Below the pieces are notes generated by a model. That model worked only from the letters and a program-made list of their open reading frames with translations, was not told the origin of the DNA and did no database searches. A DNA stretch of 64,000 nt from positions 434,001-498,000 of the forward strand of contig NZ_JASGBJ010000001.1 in the NCBI RefSeq assembly GCF_030053415.1, read 5' to 3'. This document shows, piece after piece, positions 51,064 to 59,944 of this stretch; positions within the stretch are counted from its first letter, which is position 1; each line of letters starts with the position of its first letter. The stretch comes from Marinobacter sp. CHS3-4 (GTDB taxonomy: Bacteria; Pseudomonadota; Gammaproteobacteria; Pseudomonadales; Oleiphilaceae). Both the position numbers and the translations under genes were made by a program.

Positions 51064-53082
51064 ATGAAAATAAGATCGACTCTGCTAGTCGGTTCCCTGT
51101 GCCTGACGCTCGCAAGCGCCCTGGTCTGGGCTCACGACGACAGTTCCTCAGACGGCAGTAAAGCTGACAACAAACACCTCTTGCACGATACCCCCAACCC
51201 TGACGGTCACATACCGAGCAACGTGAATTACGGTTTCTCGGTGGTTGGTCATGATGCGCTGGGTGGTCTGGCAGATAGCAAGTACACCGATGTCTGGGCC
51301 TATGGTGGATATGCCTATGTCGGAACTTTTGAAGAGCCTACCTGTGACCGGTCTGGCGTTTATATTTCCGACATCAGAGACCCGGCGAATCCAACCACCA
51401 TTGGCATGATCAAATCGCCACCCAACACCCGGATCAATGACGTCAAAGTCCATCAGGTTGGTGCTAAAACCGTGCTCATTCATTCCCTTGAACCCTGCGG
51501 TCCGCTGGTGGGCAATGGTCTGGCCGTGGGTGGCGGCAACGGCGGCAAGCAGCAGGGACAGGGCGGCATTTCGCTCTGGGACGTGACCGATCCAACCATG
51601 CCCCATGCACTGAAACAGAACTTTCTGGACACCCCCGTCCACAATACCTTTGCCTGGACAACCGCGACCGGCGAAACCTTCCTGATGATCGTCGACGATA
51701 TCAACGTTGACGACGTCATCATTGCTGACATCACCAAGCCACAGGCCCCGAAAAAAATCGCTACCACCGGCATCGGAACCTGGCTCCAGACCAATCCTGA
51801 AGTGGCGGCCGATGGGCAGCTATTTACGGGGGTCTTCGCTGCACCCCTGCTGCACGACATCTGGGTCAACGATATGGACCCCGGTCCCGGCGAGGACTGG
51901 CATGCGGTGCTGTCATATTGGGACGCGGGATTTATCATTCTGGACGTGAATGATCCTGCCAATCCGATTTTCCTCGGAGACTCGACCTATCCGGACGTCG
52001 ACCCGGTTCTGGGCATCAGCCCATCCGAGGGTAATGCGCACGCGGCTGTTTTCGGCGGCGTTGAATTCGACAAAATTTTCGGCGGCGATGAGGACTTCGA
52101 CGCATTCTTCACAGCCGTCATTGTTGGCAGTAACGAATATCCGGCCTCCCAGGGCAGCGATGTACCTCAAGTGGGTCCAGGCGCGGCGATCGAGAGCGTC
52201 ACCGGTGATACAGTTTATGTTGGTCTTGCCTGTGGTGACCCGATTCCAAGCGCTGCGGCTACCGGGGCAAGCATTGCTGTTATCGAGCGCGGCGTTTGCG
52301 CCTTTACGACCAAGGCTCAGACCGTCGAGGCCGCCGGGTACTCCGCCGGTATTGTGTTTAACGGGGTAGCACCAGACCGCTGTGAGGCGTCTGTTTCGAT
52401 GCTGGTAGAAGCGGGCATTCCGATGGTGTTCGTGCCTCGCTCCTCGGGCTTCGGCATTCTTGGAATTGACGGCTATGACCCTGCCCAATGTGGGGCTGAC
52501 GATGGCACCAATCCGGCTTTACCGGCCATCGGGACACCTGGCATTGCGAGCACCATCGGCGCGGCCTTCGATGGTTGGGGCTATCTGCATGTGCTGAACA
52601 ACAGGCAGGAAAACGTCACCGTCCCGGTAGGTATGGGCGACGGCGCGCAGGATCCGGTCACCGTGGGCTATCTGGGCGAAATCGGCTACTACGCGCCGGC
52701 TGAGCTTGCTGATCCAGCACTGGCTACGGGCGCTGGCGATCTGACCATGCACAATCTGGAAATCGATCCTCAGCAACCAAACCGGGTATTCATATCCTGG
52801 TACTCACTGGGCATGAGAGCCGTCGAGTGGCGTCCTGGCCACTTCCATACCAACGCGCTGGGAGAAGGCGTAGTGTCGTGGAACATGCATGAGGTGGGAC
52901 GCTTTATTGCCGGTGAGGACCTTGGCGAATTGGCGGGCTCCAACTTCTGGGGTGTAACGGTAACCGAAGTGAACGGTGAGCAGTTCATTCTGGGCTCTGA
53001 CCGCAGCACTGGACTGTGGATATTCAAGTGGGAATGTGAAAACGCAACAAGCACGTTGTACTGCGACGCGCCCACACCCTAA
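51064..53082 (+). CDS. Secreted LVIVD-repeat protein with PA domain
   Basis: A 672-aa exported protein. The signal peptide ends around LVWAHDD. The mature protein has repeats of the LVIVD beta-propeller type (KYTDVWAYGGYAYVGTF, VYISDIRDPANPTTIG, FIILDVNDPANPIFLG). A protease-associated (PA) domain is inserted near residues 375-475 (IERGVCAFTTKAQTVEAAGY). Acidic DDSSSDGS segments follow the signal. Propellers of this type bind other molecules, and PA domains mediate substrate or ligand contact; no protease active site was found. The ATG is preceded by aaggag. The gene stands alone and ends in a strong terminator. Confidence 0.82.
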   Translation: MKIRSTLLVGSLCLTLASALVWAHDDSSSDGSKADNKHLLHDTPNPDGHIPSNVNYGFSVVGHDALGGLADSKYTDVWAYGGYAYVGTFEEPTCDRSGVYISDIRDPANPTTIGMIKSPPNTRINDVKVHQVGAKTVLIHSLEPCGPLVGNGLAVGGGNGGKQQGQGGISLWDVTDPTMPHALKQNFLDTPVHNTFAWTTATGETFLMIVDDINVDDVIIADITKPQAPKKIATTGIGTWLQTNPEVAADGQLFTGVFAAPLLHDIWVNDMDPGPGEDWHAVLSYWDAGFIILDVNDPANPIFLGDSTYPDVDPVLGISPSEGNAHAAVFGGVEFDKIFGGDEDFDAFFTAVIVGSNEYPASQGSDVPQVGPGAAIESVTGDTVYVGLACGDPIPSAAATGASIAVIERGVCAFTTKAQTVEAAGYSAGIVFNGVAPDRCEASVSMLVEAGIPMVFVPRSSGFGILGIDGYDPAQCGADDGTNPALPAIGTPGIASTIGAAFDGWGYLHVLNNRQENVTVPVGMGDGAQDPVTVGYLGEIGYYAPAELADPALATGAGDLTMHNLEIDPQQPNRVFISWYSLGMRAVEWRPGHFHTNALGEGVVSWNMHEVGRFIAGEDLGELAGSNFWGVTVTEVNGEQFILGSDRSTGLWIFKWECENATSTLYCDAPTP

Positions 53083-53108
53083 TCACGCAAAAGCAACCAG
53101 TGAAAAAT

Positions 53109-53132
53109 AAAAGGGGGCGTAAGCCCCCTTTT
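53109..53132 (+). terminator. Rho-independent terminator of the LVIVD gene
   Basis: AAAAGGGGGC (53109-53118) pairs perfectly with GCCCCCTTTT (53123-53132) around GTAA, 27 bases after the stop codon. The run of T on one side and A on the other makes it potentially bidirectional. Confidence 0.93.
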
Positions 53133-53247
53133 GTTGCCTTGGACCGAATCCAGCAGGCCATCAAGGAGAACCATAGAGGTTTCCCTTGCCCCTTTAGCGG
53201 CCGCTTCGCGATCCAAGATATCCAGCATTGAGATCCACGATTGCCGC

Positions 53248-53407
53248 TCAAGGTTTGCGATAGACCACTTCTTCCACAAAGCCATCCTGAAAATAATCGT
53301 AGGTCAGTTCGTAAAGGGCGCGCTCGCTTCCTTCAATTCGTTCGCATTGGAGGCGGCTGATTCCGTTTCCGTCGGTGCTGGCAGGTTCTGGCCAAGATTG
53401 TTTTCAT
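53248..53407 (-). pseudogene. Possible small gene with a one-base frameshift at its start
   Basis: In the 422 bases between the LVIVD and OmpA genes, the minus strand has ATG at 53407 behind a gggggagg ribosome site, followed by four A bases. Removing one A would read MKQSW, PEPASTDGNGISRLQCERIE and, later, YDYFQDGFVEEVVYRKP, with normal codon use, to TGA 53248. As sequenced, the ATG frame stops after 24 codons. It may be a broken 52-aa gene, an error in the A run, or chance. Nothing else in this gap was recognised apart from the two terminators. Confidence 0.3.
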
Positions 53408-53452
53408 CCTTAAGCCTCCCCCTCTGTCAGCGTTTTTGTTGGCTGGAATGAA

Positions 53453-53476
53453 AAGAGGCGCCGTCTGGCGCCTCTT
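53453..53476 (-). terminator. Rho-independent terminator of the OmpA/TSP3 gene
   Basis: AAGAGGCGCC (53467-53476 on the minus strand) pairs perfectly with GGCGCCTCTT (53453-53462) around a four-base loop. On the minus strand the stem is followed by a T run. It lies 28 bases after the gene stop. Confidence 0.9.
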
Positions 53477-53504
53477 GTTTTACACAGCTTCAAGGGTTGG
53501 CAAT

Positions 53505-54722
53505 TTACCTTGCCATCTGGAAGCGCGCTTCCACCCGGCGGTTTTCAGCGCGGCCCGCCGCCGTGTCGTTGCTGGCAACAGGTTCCGCTTCACCGTAGCC
53601 AACAGAGCTGACGCGGTCAGCGCTGATGCCCAGAGGCCCTGTCAGACGGGCCGCCACGGCGTCAGCGCGGCGCTGCGACAGGAACCGGTTGTAGTCGTCA
53701 TCACCGCGGCTGTCGCTGTGACCGGCGATTTCCACGGAAGTTTCCGGGTTCTCGCGCATGAAATCCGCCACGCGCTGAATCTCGCTGTCGAAGCGGTTGC
53801 CGATCACCGAGCTGTTGGTCGGGAAAGTTACGTTCAGCTCAATCGTTCTGACGGTCTCGGTTTCACCGGTACAGCCAGTGGCGTCAACGGTCTCACCCGC
53901 CCCGGTGCCGGGGCATTGATCCTTGCTGTTCACCACGCCGTCATTGTCTTCATCCAGCTCACAGCCGCGGCTGTTCACACTGGCACCCGCCGGCGTAGAG
54001 GTGCACTGGTCGCGGCTGTCGGCAACACCGTCGTTGTCGCTGTCAGGTTCACAACCTGCGTTATTAACGTTCGTTCCGAACGGTGTTCCAGGGCACTGAT
54101 CACGATTGTCCGGCACGCCATCCTTGTCAGAATCTGAAGGCTGGCTTGGTTCAGACGTTGGTGTTCTGTCCGCAACGGTACGGTTGAACGCGAAGCTGAG
54201 GCCCAGCGATACCTGGGTGTCAAAAGTGCTGTCTTCCGGGCCATGGAACTGGCGCAGGTCGCCACGAATGGAAATGCCTTCGCTCATGTTGTAACGGAAA
54301 CCACCGCCGGCGTTGATCCGGGTTTCGTCGTGGGCAGAACCCAATGTTCCAAGATCGCGCTGGCCCTTACCAAAATCGGTCGTGCCAGCGCCCAGGGCGA
54401 TATACGGATTCCAGGTTTCCTCCTGCGGCGCGAAGTAGTAGATCGCATCCAGATGGAAGTCTTCATATTCGCTGGAGCCGCCAACGTATTTCTGGCCAAT
54501 GCTGTCGGAGGCGTATACACCTTCCAATGCCCAGTGAGGCGTAAAGCGATATTCAACGCCGGCACCGGTGATGCCGTCTTCTTTCAGGTCGCGCTGGTCA
54601 TCAAACAGCTGATAGGCGATAAAAGGGTTGATGTAAACGGTTTGCCGTAACTCATCACCCACCGCCGGAGCGGCCAGGGTGGCAGCCAGGGCTGTCAGTG
54701 TCAGCGAGCGCATGACGTTCAT
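53505..54722 (-). CDS. OmpA-family outer membrane protein with TSP3 calcium-binding repeats
   Basis: A 405-aa protein of the OprF/OmpA type. The signal peptide is LTLTALAATLAAPAVGDE. An N-terminal beta-barrel (about residues 20-200) is followed by three thrombospondin type 3 Asp-rich repeats (DSDKDGVPDNRDQCPGTPFG and similar), then an OmpA_C peptidoglycan-binding domain with SVEIAGHSDSRGDDDYN and LSQRRADAVAARL. It anchors the outer membrane to peptidoglycan. ATG 54722 has an ideal aaggagg site six bases upstream. It has its own terminator and is probably monocistronic. Confidence 0.93.
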   Translation of the reverse strand: MNVMRSLTLTALAATLAAPAVGDELRQTVYINPFIAYQLFDDQRDLKEDGITGAGVEYRFTPHWALEGVYASDSIGQKYVGGSSEYEDFHLDAIYYFAPQEETWNPYIALGAGTTDFGKGQRDLGTLGSAHDETRINAGGGFRYNMSEGISIRGDLRQFHGPEDSTFDTQVSLGLSFAFNRTVADRTPTSEPSQPSDSDKDGVPDNRDQCPGTPFGTNVNNAGCEPDSDNDGVADSRDQCTSTPAGASVNSRGCELDEDNDGVVNSKDQCPGTGAGETVDATGCTGETETVRTIELNVTFPTNSSVIGNRFDSEIQRVADFMRENPETSVEIAGHSDSRGDDDYNRFLSQRRADAVAARLTGPLGISADRVSSVGYGEAEPVASNDTAAGRAENRRVEARFQMAR

Positions 54723-54839
54723 GCGTGACCTCCTTATCTTGAAGGAAAATTTGGTTGTAGTAATGGGTGGTACGGTTATGAGCCACGCCGGATGAGTGGA
54801 ATTTACGATATAGGTGGGCAAAACTCAAAATAAACACGC

Positions 54840-57134
54840 TTAATGTTCCGATTGAAAGTACAAGTGCGCGCTTTTTTTGCTGAAGTTCAGTGTGTCCCCG
54901 GAATCAAACCTCACTTCGAAAGAATCCCCGCTCTCACTCACGACGTCGCCGGCGCCCAGAACGGCGTGTTTTAATCGGGACATGGACCACACTGGCTTTG
55001 TTTGCTGGTTTTCTTGCTTTTCAGTCCCGGTAATAACCACCGATTCTCGTGCCGCGTAGCGCTCTGCCGTGTGGGTCAGCGTTGCGTCGAAGTGCTGTTC
55101 GGTGGCATCCGGGCTGCGCTGGTCCAGCCAGGCACCCAGTTTCGATGACACCTCGAAGCTCAGCTCTGCAATAAATCGGCTAGGTCCCTGATCACCATCC
55201 AGATGGGGGCGCTGGCTGGGTGCAGGTGTAATCAGGTGAAGATTTTCCCGAGTTCGGGTCATGGCAACGTACAGCAGGCGCCGCTCGCTTTCGATCAGCG
55301 CCTGAAGGTTGTCTTCTGCCCTGGGGCTGTAGGGAATGTATTTCTCCTGAAGTCCCGGCAAGATCACCGTATCCCACTCCAGACCTTTGGTCCGATGGAT
55401 GGTGGATAGCAGGACACCGTTGCGCTTGTCCGCGCTTCGTTTTTCCCCGGCCTGCTGTTTCAATGTCTGCAGATGATCCAGGGCCGCCGACGCGTCTACG
55501 TTCAACGAGGACAGATAAGCACGAAAACCCTGTACGGTTTCAATTCGTTCCTCGGCGGATTCGTGGGTCAGTGCCAGGCTGCGGATGCCTTCGTTAAGCT
55601 CCGTGTCCTCCGCGTAAAGCCGGATAATCTCTGACACATTAGCCGTATGACCTGCCAACTGGGCCAGGGTGTCACCGAGTTTGCGTAGCTTGCGGGCTGC
55701 CATCGGGGCCAGAGCATCGAAATCCAGCGCTAACAGACGTTCGTGCCAGCTATCACGGAAGCCTGCGAGGAATCGGGCAAGCTGCTCCAGTTCCGGTTCC
55801 TTCAGCCCGACGTGGGGGAACCGCATCAACTGGCGGGCAACCTCCAGCCGGTCGTCATCCGGAAGGTTTTGCAGGCGTCCGGTAACCACCATCAGCAAAC
55901 TGGTAATGGCCTGAACTTCACGGCTGAACAGTGCGCCTTTCCCGGCATCAATCCGATAGGGGATTTGCTGTGCCAGCAGCTTCAGTTCAATGGGAACGCT
56001 CTGGCTCCACACCCTGAACAGAATGGCGGTGTTGTCCTGGCGCGCCGAGTCGATTTTGTTCAATAGCTGGACGACAGCCTCGCTGTTGTCGCTTTGTTCG
56101 TGAAGTGCGATCGCAGTGTTGGGCGTGGTGGCATGGGAATGGCACTGAACATCCTTTCGCCCTTTATTATGGGAAATCAGGTGATTGGCCAGCAGCGACA
56201 CCTGATGGCCGTAACGGAAGGTGTAGCTGAGTGTTTGTTCCAGCGGGCTGTCGAATTCCTCGCTGAACCGCCGCAGAATGAAATCCGGTTTGGCACCGCG
56301 AAACTCGTAGATGGTCTGGTCCGGATCCCCAACTACCGATACTCGGGCCCGCTCGCCCGCCACATAACGCAACAGCAGGTGCTGGATTTCGTTGGTGTCC
56401 TGGTATTCGTCAACCAGAACCATATCCATCTTGTTGCCCACCAGCCGTTGCAGCGGTGGGTTCTGGTGTATGGCCATCACCGGCTCGTAAAGCATGTCCG
56501 CATAGCTGATCCGGCTATTGGCCTTACGCCATTGTTCGAAGCCGTGGAACAGGTCAATCAGGTATCGGTGCTTGTCGGCATAGCCCAGTTCTTCAAACAC
56601 AATCTCGGCGGGAGACAGCGTGGTTTTTACCAGGTCGATAAAATTCACAGCGGTCTCGACAAAGTCTTTCTTGTTGCGCTTGATCTCGTCTTCCAGATCC
56701 TCCGGCGCAAGCCGACGGGTTAGCTGCCAGGCCTGGTAGTTGATTTCCTGATCGGTCAGAATTTTTTCAGAGAACTGCGGCAGGTAGCCCTCTTTGATGA
56801 ACCGCCGGTACAAACGCAGCCCCATGGCGTGATAGGTGCGAACTTCTGGCAAGCGCAGGCCGGTGTTACGGCTGACTTCCTGAAGTTTGCGCCCGAAATC
56901 CACGCGTGCGCTCCGGTTGAACATCAGCACCAGTAGCCGGTCCGGGTCATGCCCTTGTTCCAGCAGGTAGCGAATGCGCCAGGCCAGGGTAGAGGTTTTG
57001 CCGCTACCCGCCACGGCGGTGATAACAGCGTGTTCGAATCCTGCCGTGATGATGTCCCGCTGCTCGTCGGTCAGAAAATCCGGCAGGTCGATGGCGGGAT
57101 CGGCAGGTGTAGATGTTAGGGTTTGGCTCGGCAT
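54840..57134 (-). CDS. UvrD/Rep-type superfamily 1 DNA helicase
   Basis: A 764-aa 3'-5' helicase. Motif I is AVITAVAGSGKTSTLAWRI, motif II VLVDEYQDTNEIQHLL, motif III VVGDPDQTIYEFRGA, motif IV LSYTFRYGHQVSLLAN. Motifs V and VI appear as STIHRTKGLEWDTVILPGL and LLYVAMTRTRENLHLI. The C-terminus, after residue 640, is shorter and different from that of UvrD or Rep, so the exact identity within the family is not assigned. It is divergent from DUF2237 and separated from the ompA-like gene by 117 bases. A role in repair or replication restart is likely from the family. Confidence 0.9.
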   Translation of the reverse strand: MPSQTLTSTPADPAIDLPDFLTDEQRDIITAGFEHAVITAVAGSGKTSTLAWRIRYLLEQGHDPDRLLVLMFNRSARVDFGRKLQEVSRNTGLRLPEVRTYHAMGLRLYRRFIKEGYLPQFSEKILTDQEINYQAWQLTRRLAPEDLEDEIKRNKKDFVETAVNFIDLVKTTLSPAEIVFEELGYADKHRYLIDLFHGFEQWRKANSRISYADMLYEPVMAIHQNPPLQRLVGNKMDMVLVDEYQDTNEIQHLLLRYVAGERARVSVVGDPDQTIYEFRGAKPDFILRRFSEEFDSPLEQTLSYTFRYGHQVSLLANHLISHNKGRKDVQCHSHATTPNTAIALHEQSDNSEAVVQLLNKIDSARQDNTAILFRVWSQSVPIELKLLAQQIPYRIDAGKGALFSREVQAITSLLMVVTGRLQNLPDDDRLEVARQLMRFPHVGLKEPELEQLARFLAGFRDSWHERLLALDFDALAPMAARKLRKLGDTLAQLAGHTANVSEIIRLYAEDTELNEGIRSLALTHESAEERIETVQGFRAYLSSLNVDASAALDHLQTLKQQAGEKRSADKRNGVLLSTIHRTKGLEWDTVILPGLQEKYIPYSPRAEDNLQALIESERRLLYVAMTRTRENLHLITPAPSQRPHLDGDQGPSRFIAELSFEVSSKLGAWLDQRSPDATEQHFDATLTHTAERYAARESVVITGTEKQENQQTKPVWSMSRLKHAVLGAGDVVSESGDSFEVRFDSGDTLNFSKKSAHLYFQSEH

Positions 57135-57237
57135 GGCGTTATTGTACGGAGCAACTGGTCACGCAGATAGCAGTCGCGTGTAATTGCTGGCTCCCGGGTT
57201 TGCCAAAAACCGGGTTCAGCCCGAGAATCAGCTTCAG

Positions 57238-57345
57238 GAGGGTTCGGAGAAGGCTTTCCAAAACACGCTCAAGCACGTCCGTGTGACGCTTGGGCTCCGC
57301 CATCCATGGCTCCGCACAGTTTTGGAAAGCCTTCTCCAAACCCTC
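57238..57345. repeat. Long inverted repeat, probable dispersed intergenic repeat element
   Basis: Arms at 57238-57264 and 57319-57345 (27 bases each) are reverse complements with one mismatch (26 of 27). The 54-base spacer contains CAAGC/GCTTG inner pairing and a CCATCCATGG palindrome. On the minus strand it reads GCCATGGATGGC...ACGGACGT, a pattern that I associate with repeated intergenic elements of Marinobacter and Pseudomonas-like genomes. It lies between the helicase and DUF2237 genes. The arms could fold as a strong hairpin in RNA from either strand. Confidence 0.8.
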
Positions 57346-57369
57346 ATTCTGACTAAGGAGATAGATGTT

Positions 57370-57750
57370 ATGGCTACCACTGTTGAGCCTGTGAACGTAT
57401 TGGGTGAAACCCTGGAAACGTGCGGCAAAGACCCGCTCACTGGTTTCTATCGGGACGGTTGCTGCAACACCGGGCCGGATGACCTTGGGGCGCATGTGGT
57501 GTGTGCCGTAGTCACCGATGATTTTCTGGAGTACTCGAAAGCCAAAGGAAATGATCTCAGCACGCCGCGGCCGGAATTTGGATTCGACGGCCTTAAAGAA
57601 GGTGATTCCTGGTGCCTGTGTGCCTCACGCTGGCAGGAAGCCTTTGAAGCCGGATGTGCGCCACGGGTAAAGCTGAAAGCCACGCATCGCTCTGCCTTGA
57701 AGTATTCCACTCTGGAAGATCTTAAGCGTCATTCCATGGATCTGAGCTGA
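57370..57750 (+). CDS. DUF2237 family protein
   Basis: A 126-aa protein of the DUF2237 family, recognised by NVLGETLETCGKDPLTGFYR, DGCCNTGPDDLGAHVVCA and GDSWCLCASRWQEAFEAG. Seven Cys residues suggest metal binding or redox chemistry, but no function is established. ATG 57370 follows aaggag at about ten bases; an upstream open frame runs through the inverted repeat and is not used. tmcA begins four bases after its stop, in what is probably one operon. Confidence 0.9.
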   Translation: MATTVEPVNVLGETLETCGKDPLTGFYRDGCCNTGPDDLGAHVVCAVVTDDFLEYSKAKGNDLSTPRPEFGFDGLKEGDSWCLCASRWQEAFEAGCAPRVKLKATHRSALKYSTLEDLKRHSMDLS

Positions 57751-57754
57751 CACC

Positions 57755-59872
57755 GTGACCCATACCGTTGGCCTGACGGATGCCGCTAATTGGCGGCAAT
57801 TCCAGGATCATTTACGGAACGCCGGCCATCGTCGGCTGATCGTGCTGGAAGGCGATCGTGACAGCGCGGTGGCCTGGCTGACAAGGGTGTTGCCGGGCCT
57901 GTCTATTTCCGCTGGCGTTTGGGTGGGCACCGAAGCTGCTCCCTCCCTGGCCAACATCGAGACGATACCGGCCAAACACGCCCGTCGCTTTCTGGGACAG
58001 GAGCTGGATTGCCTGATCTGGGATGGCTGGCAGGGCAATCCTCCGGACGGGCTGGCGGCCCTGGCAGGTACTCTGACCGCTGGCAGTCTGATGTTCTGGT
58101 TGATGCCGCCGGTGTCAGACTGGAGCAAGTTTGATGATCCGGATTATCGGCGGGTCGGGCTGGACGGTGGGCGGACACACCGTTTTCTGGGACGCATTTC
58201 AGAGGTGGTGGCTGAAGATGAATCGGTGATCCGATTGAATCCAGGCCAGAAAGAAAGAATTGATCTGCCGTCCGTGCCTGTCCCTGATATCCCGTTTCAG
58301 GTCGGCACCACAGAAGCGCAGGCGCGACTGGTTGAAGATATTGTGAAGACCGGTCTTGGACGCCGCCGCAGGCCGTTGGTGATCACCGCGGATCGCGGAC
58401 GAGGTAAGTCCGCTGCGCTCGGCATGGCAGCTGCCCGCATGATCGCCGAGGGTCGCCGCCAGGTGTTGGTTACCGCCAGCGAAGCCGGCGCGGTAGACAC
58501 ACTGATGCGCCACGCAGATCCGGCTGTTGCCGCAGGCGGGGTGCAATTTCTGCCCGTGCCGGAGTTGCTGGAGCAGCGCCCGGAAGCCGAGGTGGTTCTG
58601 GTGGATGAGGCGGCATCCATACCTCCTTATCTGCTGAAGAAGATTTTGTTGGGTTGGCCGAGGGTCGTATTTGCGACCACCATTCACGGCTATGAAGGCG
58701 CCGGACGTGGCTTTTCGGTGCGGTTTCGACAGGTGCTGGACGCGGAAACGCCCCACTGGAAGCGGGCCAGCCTGAACCAGCCCATTCGTTGGAGCGACAC
58801 CGATCCTCTCGAACCCCTCATCAGCCGACTGTTTCTGTTGAATGCGGAAGCCGCAGAGTTGCCCTCCGCACCGGACTTCAATCAATCGAATCTGACCATT
58901 GAACGCTGGGACCCGGCCGCTGCCGACGATGCTGAACTCGGCAAGGCCTTTGGCTTGTTGGTGGACGCTCACTACCGCACAACGCCAGGAGATCTGCGGC
59001 AATGGATGGACGACCCCGAAGCAGTAACCTGGTTGGCGAAGGTTCACGGCGTCATTGTTGGCGTGCTCTGGGCAACACGGGAGGGCGGCCTGGACGAGGT
59101 CCTGGCCAATGAGGTCATGCTGGGGCGCCGCCGGATTCGCGGTCATCTGTTGCCCCAGTCCCTGGCGTCTCACAGTGGCTTCGCCATGGCCGCCACTCAG
59201 CGCTTATTGCGGGTCGTGCGGGTGGCGGTTACCAGCGATGTGCGTCAGCAGGGCATCGGCAGCGCGCTGGTTCAGAAAGCGCTGGACTACGCCGGGGCAA
59301 ACCAGCTGGATGCGGTGGGAACCAGTTTCGGCGGCACTGCTGAGCTGGTCAGTTTCTGGCAGCGGGCGGGCCTGGAACCAGTCAGGCTGGGCTTAACCCG
59401 AGAAGCATCCAGTGGCGAGGTGCCGCTCCAGATGTTGAGCGGCGTTTCAGAATCCGGCATTCAACTGACGCGGAATCTGCGACATCGTTTCGGCGAACAC
59501 TGGCTGGTGTTGATTCCCCGCCTGTGGCCGGATCTCGATCCTGCGCTACTATTGAAGCTGACGGCGAGCCTGAACTGTGATCAGATGCTGAACGAAGACG
59601 ATCTGCGGGATTTGAACAGCTTTGCCTTCGGATTCCGTGGTTTTGACCTGACTCTGCCAGTGCTGAAAAACCTGACGATGTCTCCGGGCGCTGTTCAATA
59701 TCTGCTGGATGGCCCCGACCGAGCGCTATCCGCCCTTTGGGTTAAAGCGGTGCTTCAGGGATGGGATTGGCAGCAGCTTCGGCACGCGGAGGTTTGTCTT
59801 GGACGTGAGGAAGGCGAGCGCCAGTGTCGATTGATCGTCCAGAATCTTTTGCAGAACCGGCCGGACTTGTGA
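57755..59872 (+). CDS. tmcA: tRNA(Met) cytidine acetyltransferase TmcA
   Basis: A 705-aa enzyme that makes N4-acetylcytidine at position 34 of elongator tRNA(Met), using acetyl-CoA and ATP. The N-terminal domain (about residues 10-180) is followed by a helicase-like module with Walker A in ITADRGRGKSAALGMAAARM and VVLVDEAASIPPYLL. A GNAT acetyltransferase domain has VRVAVTSDVRQQGIGSAL, and a C-terminal tRNA-binding region follows. Length is close to the E. coli enzyme. The start is GTG 57755. Confidence 0.95.
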   Translation: MTHTVGLTDAANWRQFQDHLRNAGHRRLIVLEGDRDSAVAWLTRVLPGLSISAGVWVGTEAAPSLANIETIPAKHARRFLGQELDCLIWDGWQGNPPDGLAALAGTLTAGSLMFWLMPPVSDWSKFDDPDYRRVGLDGGRTHRFLGRISEVVAEDESVIRLNPGQKERIDLPSVPVPDIPFQVGTTEAQARLVEDIVKTGLGRRRRPLVITADRGRGKSAALGMAAARMIAEGRRQVLVTASEAGAVDTLMRHADPAVAAGGVQFLPVPELLEQRPEAEVVLVDEAASIPPYLLKKILLGWPRVVFATTIHGYEGAGRGFSVRFRQVLDAETPHWKRASLNQPIRWSDTDPLEPLISRLFLLNAEAAELPSAPDFNQSNLTIERWDPAAADDAELGKAFGLLVDAHYRTTPGDLRQWMDDPEAVTWLAKVHGVIVGVLWATREGGLDEVLANEVMLGRRRIRGHLLPQSLASHSGFAMAATQRLLRVVRVAVTSDVRQQGIGSALVQKALDYAGANQLDAVGTSFGGTAELVSFWQRAGLEPVRLGLTREASSGEVPLQMLSGVSESGIQLTRNLRHRFGEHWLVLIPRLWPDLDPALLLKLTASLNCDQMLNEDDLRDLNSFAFGFRGFDLTLPVLKNLTMSPGAVQYLLDGPDRALSALWVKAVLQGWDWQQLRHAEVCLGREEGERQCRLIVQNLLQNRPDL

Positions 59873-59944
59873 ACGGCTCGATTTAAATCTGATTGGTCTG
59901 TGAACAGAATGACCCCTATTCAAGCCTTAACAGAGACAGACACC

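Noticed and set aside
53079..53285. 68-aa minus-strand frame between the LVIVD and OmpA genes
   Set aside because: It runs straight through the perfect terminator hairpin, so the end cannot be real coding sequence, and it has no good ribosome site.
57139..57495. Minus-strand 118-aa frame over the inverted repeat
   Set aside because: It overlaps the start of DUF2237 and its sequence is generated by the repeat element, a known source of false genes.
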